A DNA stretch of 20,156 nt from Irpex lacteus. Taxonomy: Eukaryota > Basidiomycota > Agaricomycetes > Polyporales > Irpicaceae. Positions 1 to 10,700 of this stretch are shown here, in pieces. Both the position numbers and the translations under genes were made by a program. Below the pieces are notes generated by a model. The model searched no databases. It had not been told where the DNA came from and saw nothing but the letters and a program-made list of their open reading frames with translations. The stretch is taken from contig MQVO02000156.1 of assembly GCA_001986395.2 (NCBI GenBank), forward strand, positions 1 through 20,156, read 5' to 3'. Positions within the stretch are counted from its first letter, which is position 1; the number at the start of each line of letters is the position of its first letter.

Positions 1-3000
1 GCTCTTCCTTCTTTTCCTGCCCCTGATGTCGCCTCATCGGCTACTCTGCCTAGCCCCCCTACCTTTATCACCTTTCTCTTGGTGGTTCTATCCTTTCCGG
101 TCAGTCCCCTTTATTTCTTCTCTTGTCACAACATACTCTAACTAGATTACAGATAAAGACTCAGAAGTCAGGCGCTGGCCGCAACTATCCTGCTCCATAT
201 GTGCCTGAGCTTGTGCGTCTCTGGCTGGAGTATATGGATAAACTAGGACAGATGTTTGTTCTAGACGTACCCTCCACCGGCTCGATCTGGAGTGTTCTTG
301 ATACAAACATCATCACATCACTCGAGCAAAAAGGGCGCACGATTCCGGCTCCACATGTCTCTCCTGTGGCCCCAGATGAGGCATGCTTCCAACTCGTCGT
401 GCCTGCTAAGCGACCCAATGCCAGCGGTTTCAAGCTCAAGGTGGTTGAGCTGTCTAGTGCAGCTTTCACTGCTTCTGCCCAGTCCCAGTGCAAACTCCAG
501 AACATGCTTCGCTCTGATGATCCCCGTCATATCCTCCCAATTGCTATCCTTGGTAAGCCTGCCCGTCACTGAATGTTTTTGTCTTAATGAAATATTTTCT
601 ATCGTAGTACCTCGTCATGGTCCTCTGACAGCACCTATCGTGGATTTCTTTGACAGTTCTGAAGATATCCCCGAGCATTCTCTCTATAAACCATCCTTGC
701 TACGCTCATCGCGAGATACTTCTTTCTGCTTCAAAGGCTTCAAATGTATCAGGGACTACGCTCAACACTTCCGCAGCACTACCCTCAAGTGCTTTGACAC
801 TTGTCCGCATTCACCCAACACTTCTCCTGCTACTGGTTCTCTGGACTTTGATTGGGATACTCCGTTTGGTGATACTGCGCCTGAGGTTCGTGAGTGTTTG
901 TTTTGGTAAAAGAAAGGGTATTTATATTTTCACTCTAGGCCTCGTATCTTCGTTCTTCTTCCAGTCCACCTCCTGCAGCTCAGGCAGCCGAAGCCTCTTC
1001 TTCGACTGCTCCATCCTCCGCTCTTGTCAACTTCTCCGCCCATGACGTGGTAAGTTGACACTGCTCTTTCTCTATGGTCACAGATCTCACTACTATTTAC
1101 TCAGGCGTCTGCGACACCACCACTTCCGGCGTCTTCGATCAACCCTCTGCCCAGGTTTGTTTGGTAGCATTTCTCTGTCTCTCTCGTCAGATGCTCACTC
1201 TGTGTACCTAGTTTGGTGAGGATACTCGGCCAATTCGTCGTGCCCGGGTTACTTTCTCCCGTACGAGGCTTGCTCTCCCGTTTCTTTCTGCAGAACAACC
1301 CCTTTTGAGCACCTTGCCACCCCACTTCCTCTGCTGCATATCTCCACCCTCTATCAACACTTCGAATCCTGTCCAACATCCTCTCTTAGCCATACGAAGA
1401 CTTAGGCACTCAATGAACTTCCGATCTTGTCGTCTCGGACGATGTTCTGGCCCGCTGGAGTCGGAAGTTGCAGAACACGTACCTTCGTCCTGCCATCGGC
1501 AACAGCTCGCCACTCTCCCTAGAAGGGACATCCGTTCAGGCCATGGCCACGGCTGTTCTTGAGCTTTTGCGGCACATCCATTCTCATCCCAAGACACCGT
1601 TCCGGAGACACCACCACCGCTGGGACAAGGCATGCAGTTTATCAGGAATGTACCTCTGAGAGCCTTCCTTTATAACAATCGCTCATACACGCTCCGTGAC
1701 TCCAACACATCTGGATTTGTTGGCACAACTACGATTGGTAGAGGTCTCGAGCGCAGCGTATGGGAGCAAATGTTCAGCAAGATAGAACACGATCATGATC
1801 ATTGGCAAACTATTGGCCCTTACAGTACCCCACAGTTCAGCCCTCTTCGCGACAGTGCCGATGACGACGCTTTATGGCTTGGTTACGGTGCAGCTTGCGC
1901 GCTTCATCTCATTTACTCTGGTACAGCTCCTGAACCAGTCACACCTTTCCTTCTACTTGCTGTTATTCTTGGGCAGGGTAATTTCCATAACCTGACGTAT
2001 GAGTCGGTGGCCTCGTTTGACCCAGGACTCGGACAACGAATTCGGCCTTGGTTTGAGCTCCCCGATGATGGTCCATTCCCTACAGGACTCACACATCCTG
2101 TCGCCCAGTTGTTGATGCAGTTCTGCGAAATTGAAGTTTGTCACATCTCTTATGTATATCACGATTTGCCTGATTATTTGTATCACAGGTGACACGTGTG
2201 TCGCACAACTGGCGTACTCAAGCTGATCGTCACAGGTGGACATCGTTTGTACTCGCTAAAGTATTGCTTGGGGATGGTTCCATCTGGGATCATGCCGAGT
2301 TCATAAAGTTCAAAGAAGGTTTTTCGACTGGAGTACGCGAACAAGAACTTTATCGAGGTAGTGTATTATCAATAATCCTATCGCTTAGTATCTAATTGCT
2401 CTCGTACGTTAGGCTTTTGACCATGTCAAGAGTCAGCAAGACTATAGTACGCCGGCTGACAAGATCTCCCTTGTTGCAGCACTCTACAACCGCCGCATTA
2501 CCGACCCTTCATCTCTAATAGATCGCATATCTTATGAGATTGTCTACCAGGGTGAATCCACGCGCTCTGACGCTGCAGAGACACTTTATGAGGCTTTCCA
2601 GCTCAGTGTCAACCGCTACCTGCAAGGCAAGGGTCACCCTAACCGCGCAGAGATCCATGCTATTGTTCATCCCGAGGACCTGGAGCAAGATCGCACCAAT
2701 CCCGCCCTCCGGTCCATATTACTCATGCGCTCCATCCATGGCTCTGAGTTGATGCCAATTACCCCTAGATCGTGGAAAATATTGGTATGTGTTATGTGCC
2801 GTTTCGACTATCATTGTGGCTAACTTGGCCACAGTTCCAGGTTACAGTAACCGAATCACTGGCCCGTATGGTGCGCATATCTCTAGTCTCATATAAGATC
2901 GATTGGACTCAACTCCGGATCACCAGCTTGCCGATACAAAAGGCAAAGGTAGAGTTGTTCAAGATGATTCCTCACTACCGCGTCGTACAACTCCGTTTCC

Positions 3001-3196
3001 CATTTCTCTTCGTACCTGCTTTGATATGGCTTACATCACGCTTGACGAGTTTCTTGGTGATCTCATCCAACGCTCTGCTCGATCGGTGACTGATCAGGGT
3101 CAAGATTGGCTTGAGTCTCCTGATATTCCCACCGACTTTGACGTATGGATTCATTCGCAGCTTGTTGGAGATGTAGGAGAATTTAACCTGCTGTAA
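1..3196 (+). CDS. HECT-type E3 ubiquitin ligase-like protein, 5' partial, possibly frame-damaged
   Basis: This gene is cut by the left window edge; its stop codon is at 3194-3196. Readable exons include 1-99, 153-552, 608-885, 939 to about 1053, 1105-1154, 1212 onward, 1563-2135, 2189-2357, 2413-2775 and a last part ending at 3196. Introns are 50-57 nt with GT-AG ends (100-152, 553-607, 886-938, 2136-2188). The C-terminal stretch LRTCFDMAYITLDEFLGDL matches the shape of the HECT C-lobe, where a Cys inside a TCF motif accepts ubiquitin; its codon is 3017-3019. The part around 1870-2330 (WLGYGAACALHLIYSG, then FVLAKVLLGDGSIWDHAEF) resembles a HECT N-lobe. HECT enzymes transfer ubiquitin through this Cys to substrates. 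The frame does not connect simply at about 1260-1300, 1400, 1575 and across the 2358-2412 intron. It may be a pseudogene or contain introns I missed. The N-terminal half is Ser/Pro/Ala-rich and unrecognised. Confidence 0.5.
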
Positions 3197-3870
3197 CTGG
3201 TAGATCATTAATGTAATGCACTCAATTCTATCTCTTATAATCACTACTTCATACTGAACACGAGTGCTCTCAATTGTTTTATTTTTCTCGTCCGACCATG
3301 TTTTAAGCGCTTGTATAATTACCATAATAGGCAGCTGTTATCAAACTACTCCAGCTTCTTTATGGCTTTGCGTCAGCCGCCATGATTACTAGTCGTACAA
3401 GTTTCATCTGTCTACGACGTTTCAATTTTTGATATAACATATATGGCTGCATACGTGTGGAATACAGCGTAATTATAATGCATTTGCATGGTGCATCCGT
3501 TATGCCTGGACGTCATTCACCAATCAATTCTTACGACCTGTCCGTCGCTTGAGAATATACGTGATAATTATTTACAGGCCGGTGCACATCATCAGTGGCT
3601 ATTGCGCCGCCGCCAGTCATTTATTGTGTATGCGATACTCAAAGCATATTCAGTGATTAGTCCATGATTAGTCCATGAATAGTCCATGGATAGTCCACGA
3701 ATAACCCTTACATAAACATTCATATATGTCAAACTCACATTTTCATGCTTTTTTCCTCAAACTACGATGAAACCGACATCACATAAAGCTATTTTATATG
3801 TAAAGTTGTACAATAGATGTCAACACACAAAATTGGATCAACTATTCTCGACACTAACACAAAAACATTT
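3197..3870. other. Convergent AT-rich intergenic region
   Basis: This region separates the 3' ends of two converging genes, the HECT-like gene on the left and the transposase gene on the right. I see no open reading frame with protein-like composition here. It is AT-rich and must hold both 3' untranslated regions. The only clear structure is a short tandem repeat with an 11-bp period near 3658-3701. Confidence 0.6.
3658..3701. repeat. Four 11-bp tandem repeats (TAGTCCATGAT type)
   Basis: Four consecutive 11-bp units start at 3658, 3669, 3680 and 3691. Each begins TAGTCCA; the unit endings vary as TGAT, TGAA, TGGA and CGAA. The period is close to one helical turn, so a bound protein would meet each copy on the same face of the DNA. 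The repeats lie between the converging gene ends. A transposase or regulatory binding site is possible, but a neutral microsatellite is equally consistent. Confidence 0.85.
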
Positions 3871-6800
3871 TTACTCAACCCGAAGTCTCCGTGGAATACT
3901 CCGTATGATTGGTTCCCAACGTGCACGATTTGTCGTGGCTGCGCAATACTCTGCATGTGTTAAAGGGGGGCACGTTGCATTACGGGCCAAGGGAAGCAGA
4001 TGGCTATTGACGTCCACGGCCTGAAAAACCAGCAGTTGTTGATAGACACTTTCGTCGGCATTCTCCAATCTTGAGTGGATCCGAACGGAGTACAGCGATG
4101 CATACGCCTTGCGCATGTTCTGAATCAATGTCCTCCTGGTGGCTGTTGTTTGTGACGACAATCCAAGCCAGGAGAGAACATCAAAGTAAGAAACTGCGAC
4201 ATAAGTTCCAGTTGGCCCCACGTGTCCCTGAGGCACCGGTAGTGAACTTCCCAGCGAGATGTTCAGGCTTTCACATATTTGCTCTAGATGTCTGACAATT
4301 AGAACATCTGCGTATACCTGCCCTAATCCCCCAGGCTCAGGACGAGATTGGTAATCTGCAAATCGAGCCCTTGCCCCTGGAAACTGAATGTTCAGGTAGT
4401 CATTGAGGGTGTTTGGATGGTCTAACATATCTGCGTTATTGTGTTTCAATATGACTTCTTCAATTACCGCATCAAATGACAAATACTCACGGTGTACACC
4501 TTCTGATCCGTCTTGAACACCTTGAATAGGAACAGCATGAGATGCAGGACTCTGCACCGTGTATGATGCTGTTGGACCTGTACTCGGACCCGAAGACGAG
4601 GTACGTTCGACGTTGAGCTGCTCATGGCTCATATCTTCAGGGAGGGTTGTCAGTTGTCAGCATTACCCAAGGGTTTGTAGTATATCTCCTACTCACTATT
4701 AACCAATGTATTGTCAGCTTCGTCACCATTCCTCCCACTCAGCCATCCTTCCACCTCACTTGGCTCTCTCTCTCTCAGGCTGTTGTCTGATGTGCTTATT
4801 GCCAGACGTGCTGAATCGCGTGAATTAAAATATTCATCATTGATTTGATAAACATCTACTTAGCCGGTGAATCACCTACCATGCTCTGTAACATTTGCAA
4901 TGTCTGGAACAAGCTGAGGAAGCGCGAGCAGCCGAGTGACAATGGTCGTCGACAGGCCAGCTATATGGAACAAGAGTTAGCTTGATGCTTTCCCGCAGTA
5001 ATCAAACACTCACTTGTGGGTATCTGCGCGTTTGATTCATCCGCTTCCTCTATGGCGGTGGCAACATCCACATTAGTCTCATCGGAGTCAACACTTCCTT
5101 CTTCACCAGACCCTGTAGCACTCATACCGGGCAGGCCTGCGAGTATGTTGATGAGCCAAGATATCTGACAGCTCTCAAACATACTTACCGTCAATTTGGT
5201 CCGACGGTTGGTTGTGCCCCTGATGTAGTAATGCTCGGTCTGCAAACGAGATACTTTCATCCGGCCGCAAGGGTGGCCTACGAATCCGCTCTGATCTCCG
5301 TACTTCATTGTGGCCTTCTGTTGGGTCTTGAATTGATGAGGGATGTCCAGAAGGTAATGCCGGCGGAGGAGTGCCAGACGGCATAGCACCTGAATCTCCA
5401 GAACCTGAATCTCCAGAAGGTTGCACAGCCGGCACAGGTTCTGACGACGATGTCTGCGATGCCAGAGGTTCCGACAAAGATGTCTCTGACAAAGTACCAC
5501 TGCCGAGATCCATGGACATGTCAAGCAATGGAGTTTTGGTTGGATGAAGATGAGCATAGGACCCAGGACGAAATTTGTGAAGCCCCTAGTCATTATATAG
5601 CGGGCAAAACTAAAAATTTGAAATTTGAACTGACTCACCTTCTCGTCAGATCTGAACCGATCCACTTGGAAATAAAGCGATAGTATTGGGTAAGTCGCTG
5701 AGACTGCATGTTAGTTCGGCATGTTGTATAGGTTACTACAAAATGCTAATGCTGCCTGCCATACCAAACAACGCAGGTGCATGTTACGAGACCCCACATG
5801 TCCTGTAGCAGCTAGATGAACATCTAAGCTATGAACTTCATCCGCCGTAAACGGACAGTTTGGAGGCTCGCAAGGAACATCTGAGAGAGTGGATGGTCCA
5901 ACCTGGAAAGGATTTGCTACTACCCCTGGCTCCACATTATTATCCAAATGGTGCCGCATGTATCGAGCATTATCTGCAACCTCCCAATCTATACCGTAAC
6001 CTGCCAGGTCCTGCTCCGGCACTTCTTCGTCCATTGCATTGAGTCCAGTAACTCCTCGTAGCCCGTCTTCTATCATGCTAAAGAAGAACATTTCATGAGG
6101 TGTCGCATTTCGTTCGTTTCGAAGCTGTAGTGTGTGATGGTTCCAGATTCTTGCCCATTCTTCTGCGTCCTCGTTGATTGCAGAGAGAAATAAGTGGTGA
6201 AGAAGCCAGATATGCGCTGGTAGACGTGGGTTCAGGGAGTAATTTGCCTCGAGATCCATGAAAAATGCTTTCCACTTCTGACCAAAGCCATGGGTGACAT
6301 CGTACCACAACCGTTCAATGCGCGTATTATGCACGCTCCTGATGTAACAAGTCAGACTTTTGTTCAGCCAAACCTGAACGATAGGTGATCACTTACTTCC
6401 CCCAGATATAGGATCCACGGTTCAGCCCGCGATGCTCCTCCATCCAAGCGGCTACAAGGACATTCTCCGTACCATGATCCCCCCTCACACGGCTAGGTGT
6501 TCCATAGGTTGAGACTGCGTGCAGGAATAAATCAAGGACAGTTTGAGCACGATTGTTGTTGCTTGCTCGGATGCCGGTCACAAGGCGAGATTTCCCGTCA
6601 ATAAAGCAATGGATGACAATCTTTAACCGTATCAATCCTGTGGCGATGGCACTGTTAGAGCGGTACTTGCATCGTAAAAGTGAGCGGTACTCACCATGCT
6701 GACCATCATGATGCCAAAGAGAGTTTGCTCCAGGTACGGAATATGTTTTGCGATGTATAGTCCGCTCGCCAAAGACTCCTGGAGCGCCATGAACTCGCAT

Positions 6801-7548
6801 ATAAGACTCGTGGATACGATTCAGCGGAACGCGGTGGCCGCTGGCTCGTAAACTACCTCGCAGCATGCTACGTCCAAACTGGGGAAATGCCTCCAACGTT
6901 GTCGCCATTAGCGCATCGAGTTCCTCGTTGGTTAGATCAGAAGTTGGGGTTGTGGTAGACGCGTGCACTCTTGTCATCCTTCCATCTTCCCCCATCTGCT
7001 GCGTCAATACCGGACGTCCTGGCTGTACTAGTCCTTGCTCAAGAGCACGCCGACGGATAGTTCGTGCAGAGCAATTGGTGACATGCTGTAGCAAATGTGG
7101 ACCACGATGGCTGAGTGCGTTGGTGAGGAAAACTGGGTCAATTTCAATGCGAGGTCGTCCGGGCTTGCCTGTACGGCTCTGATGGGCAACAATCGGAGGT
7201 GGGATACTGGGGGGATCCATGGATCGATGACAGGCTTCGTCTAACGCCTTCACCATGTCGCCAATGTTATTCTGTAGCATGGCAAATTCTGCGGCAGGGA
7301 AGCGTTCACGGTGCTGAAAGTCAATAATGTCTATAGTCAGTAGCATTATCGGTATGTGTTGAACAAGATCATACCTGCTCTGCTGCTTCTAGCAGATTAA
7401 ATGCCTGGGTCCTGGTTTCACCCAGTCGTGCTGTGTCCCCGACCTGAGTTCGCAAAGCTATTCCCACTCTGTCAGTGAGGGTGTGATAAGCCACGCGGAG
7501 GTTGTCATCGGGAGTAAGGCTGTGAATAGCGACATTGAGATCAGCCAT
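3871..7548 (-). CDS. IS3-like DDE transposase (rve integrase core) with long C-terminal extension
   Basis: The predicted protein has about 1,040 residues from 11 exons. The start is ATG at 7548-7546 in a strong context (GCCATGG). Exons on the - strand: 7548-7375, 7313-6695, 6637-6397, 6338 to about 5737, about 5697-5639, 5585-5189, 5136-5014, 4960-4880, 4810-4697, 4634-4491 and 4430-3871. Residues 107-150 (GKPGRPRIEI onward) look like a helix-turn-helix DNA-binding region. The integrase core has Asp261 (WHHDGQ), Asp318 (GDHGTEN) and Glu353 (HNTRIERLW), with 34 residues between the second Asp and the Glu, as expected for retroviral-type integrases and IS3. The enzyme should cut and join transposon ends in the nucleus. 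Residues of about 580-730 are Ser/Gly/Pro-rich with a basic RRSERIRRPP patch, and the last exons encode an unrecognised domain of about 230 residues. The exon 4/5 junction is ambiguous (donor at 5769 or 5736; acceptor at 5704 or 5698). The 60-nt intron 4490-4431 keeps frame either way. Confidence 0.8.
5389..5418 (-). repeat. 15-bp tandem duplication inside transposase coding sequence
   Basis: Two exact copies of CCTGAATCTCCAGAA (as read on the + strand) lie head to tail at 5389-5403 and 5404-5418. On the coding strand they give SGDSG twice, within the low-complexity Ser/Gly/Pro-rich linker that follows the integrase domain. The length is a multiple of three, so the frame is kept. It is probably replication slippage in a flexible linker. 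Confidence 0.9.
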
Positions 7549-7772
7549 GGCCAAGGGTGAGGAAGACACGGTCGTTGGTCAACAACATAGACTACTTTTA
7601 CCGTACTTTGGAACGTGCAAAGTCGGCGTCAAATGCACAATAAACGCTTGGTATACTGTCCAATCATCGAGCATACATTCACATGGTAAGGTGACTACTA
7701 GTACACATACAGTCCGGAGATGGACATGTTAGAAAACTCTTCACATAAAACACATCTTTAGCGTACACCACA
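7549..7772 (-). promoter_or_regulatory. Spacer between the two - strand genes (promoter of transposase gene inferred)
   Basis: This 224-bp gap lies between the stop of the dioxygenase-fusion gene (7773) and the start of the transposase gene (7548), both on the - strand. It must contain the polyadenylation region of the first and the promoter of the second. I see no convincing TATA box. The assignment rests on position only. Confidence 0.35.
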
Positions 7773-10700
7773 TCAAACGTAGAAGGCTTCTCCATACATA
7801 CGAGAGAATTTGCAGAGCGTATGCTCTGCCACAACTGGAGACCATCCAATGGCACTTTGTTGCTCATCCGTCAAAATAGTGTCAATATCGTAGAAGAATT
7901 GCTGGAATGCTGCAGCAATCTCTGCCCTAGTTGGGGTTGCGTTCACATATCCGAGGTCTCGTAAGCCGAAGCTGGCGCCTTTCTGCAAAGTGGAGACTAC
8001 ATCTGTAATATCGTCGAGAGTGGGAGCATCAATGAGACCGGCGAAGTGCATGTCTAGAACGAGCATGAACATTGACAAGTCACCGACACCGGCCCATAGA
8101 TGCTTTTCACTGGCAGGAAGAGAACGCTTGAACAGTCGCACACCGTTGTGTGCAGCTGCGAACTGTCTTGCGGGAGGCCAAGGAAACGATGCAGCCATGG
8201 CTACTTCCCAGTAGTCACTGGCACGTTCCGTAGTTCGACCTGCAATCGGATTGCCCAGTGACTTTGGGTCGCAAAAGAAGGATTCATTGCGACCGGGGAA
8301 ATGGTGTCGTAAATCCTCAAGGTATTGCTCGTACTCTGCCAAGCTGTGGAACGCGACTTGCCGAAGGTGAGGAGGACACTGTCGAAAGGCCTCTGTATTG
8401 AAATGAATGAAACGGAAGACCTGTAGGGAGAAAAAGCCAGCTCTAGTCTGTGCGAACCATGTGCTCAAGTGCGTTCTCATGGTTGCACGGCCAGGAGCCA
8501 GCTCTCGGAGAGGTAGGTAGTAGTCAGGCTTCTGAAGGATGAAGGTTTGGGCCTCATTCAGTGATATGTGGCTGTCCTCGGGGCCGCGCATAGCATTCGC
8601 CACTGCCAGCGAATCCTCCAGGAATTTCAGCACCCGCCTTGTCGAACGAGTCATCATAGGTGTGGGTGTGCTTGGGAGTTCCTCGTTGTCTGTGTCGCCA
8701 GCGTTGTCTCCATCGCCAGCTGCGGTGGGCATCTGATTCGTGATGGCTGTGGACATGGCTTTCATTAGCTTTCGCAGGTTCGCAGCCTTCATCCCATCCT
8801 GGACGGTGCCCTGAAAATGAGTATGGGTGCGCTGGTGTAGCTGGAGATATGTGTGCTGAAGTTGCTGTAAGGCAGTCTGCAAAGCAGGTGTGCGTTGATC
8901 CAAGCGTAAGCGATCAAAGAATGCAGACAAGTACTCTGGCTTGAAGGTGTTGTCCGGGGACGTGTCCGCACGGGACAGGAGTGGACACTCCTTCGAAAGA
9001 AGCCAGTCGGGGAAGTTGCTGTAAACCTCCCATACTTGCGGAAGCAACAATGCACCAAGGCCCAGATGAGACACAAGCCCACGGACAAACGACGCTTGAA
9101 TCTGAGATGTGAATGGAGTGCCCGTACAAAACCAGAGGAAGAGGATGCGTCGCATGTATGAGAGAGTGGTTGGTTCAACCTTGCGGGGGGGTACAGTCTT
9201 CCGACGACGTTTGCCCTCGACTTCATGGAATACCTTGGGCGCAAGAATTGTCGACGGGAAGAATTCGGTAGACTTTGCCTTCACTGGCATACCGACTTTG
9301 ACAAAGAAAGCCACTTTTGCAGTGAGTGTATAGAGCCAATCTCCAGAACCTACATCGCCACCATCACCAGCTTGCAGAACTGCATGTACGACCGCAGGGC
9401 AAGTGGTGTCGATGATGTATCGAATACTCTGCTCAAGTATTGACTGTGTCGCCATGATACGCTGGTGATATAACGCCAACCAGTGAGTGGTGCCAGTAGA
9501 GTAGTCTCCAATCCCGCGAGTGGCTGTGGCGCACAGTGGGAGGACGTCTTTGTCCAGGCATCCTTCAGAGTATGCACGAGCAAAGCTCGAGTCGAGCTCA
9601 TCAAAGCGGCCGAGCATTTGACGAAGGAATCCACCAGAAATCATGTTGGGCATGATACTCTCCACAGACTGAATTTCACCGGCTACATTGAACAGCAACA
9701 ACTCATTGATATATTCCTCGCCTGACAGACATACATCAGATACAGTGGTAAACTAATACATGCGATATTTCTTACAACGACGATCAAGCGAAGGCCTTGT
9801 CACAACTGCATCTCCCGCTGCAGAACCAGAGAAGAGCTCACGTGTCTCGCTTGGCAGAGGGGATAATAAGACCTGCATGTTATTCGATGGCTAAGCAGGA
9901 ATATTAAGATTTTGACAAAATTGATACTACATGATAGACTTACCAGACGTGCGCGATAGTCATTGTTTCCCGCCGCGCGCGCAGATGAACCTTCTGTGCC
10001 ACTAGCTTCGTCTGTCTGCAGCTATTCTTGAGTACATCACATAATCACACACTAGATTCTGGAACATACCTGGTGAGTAGGGCCCAAGGGAACTTGAGAG
10101 CCTGTGCCTGTCATCACAGCGTCTTCTCGATCCCTTGTTCCCGATGAAGAACCTTGAGTAGCGACCGCTGAAGACGAACCAAACCCAAGGACATCCGGAA
10201 CCAGCCAAGTACCACTTGACGCCATGGGGAATGCAGTCTGTGCAGCCTCACGCACATGTGCTTCGGCGATGATGTTGGCACGAGCACCTGAAAGGACAAG
10301 TGATCAATTTACAGCTGTGGTCATATGAATATAAACCTACGTTTCGGGACCGGGACTGAGTCTGCGGCTGAGCTCTGAGTGGCTACTTTACGCTTTGTAC
10401 TGGTAGACTCTGTGCAGTTTGGGTCAGAAACATGGTTGATTCATCACTAGAGAAAATTACATGCTTTGCGTGCGATGTCCATAGTCCATGTCTGTCACGT
10501 CCCAATCGGCGAAAGCATTCCCATCCACTGACGGAATGCCAGCGATAAGACGATCATTCTCAACTTTGAGATACTCGTCCTGCACATCCTTATGTCTGTC
10601 CGAGAACGGGTGCTGGACATCGTCTTCCGGCGCAAGGTCCCAGTCGTCCGGGTGGACGAGGTCATCGGTGCCTTCCTCCGAGAAACTGATAGCACGAATG

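Noticed and set aside
4740..4785. CT-rich microsatellite-like tract
   Set aside because: It is short and falls in a coding exon of the transposase gene, where it encodes a charged Arg/Glu segment; not a separate feature.
4961..5665. 234-codon - strand frame in the transposase tail
   Set aside because: It reads through at least three good introns (5638-5586, 5188-5137 and 5013-4961); the spliced reading connects the integrase core to the last exon.
8789..9244. 151-codon - strand frame within the large dioxygenase-fusion exon
   Set aside because: It lies inside the 9721-7773 exon in another frame and has no independent support.
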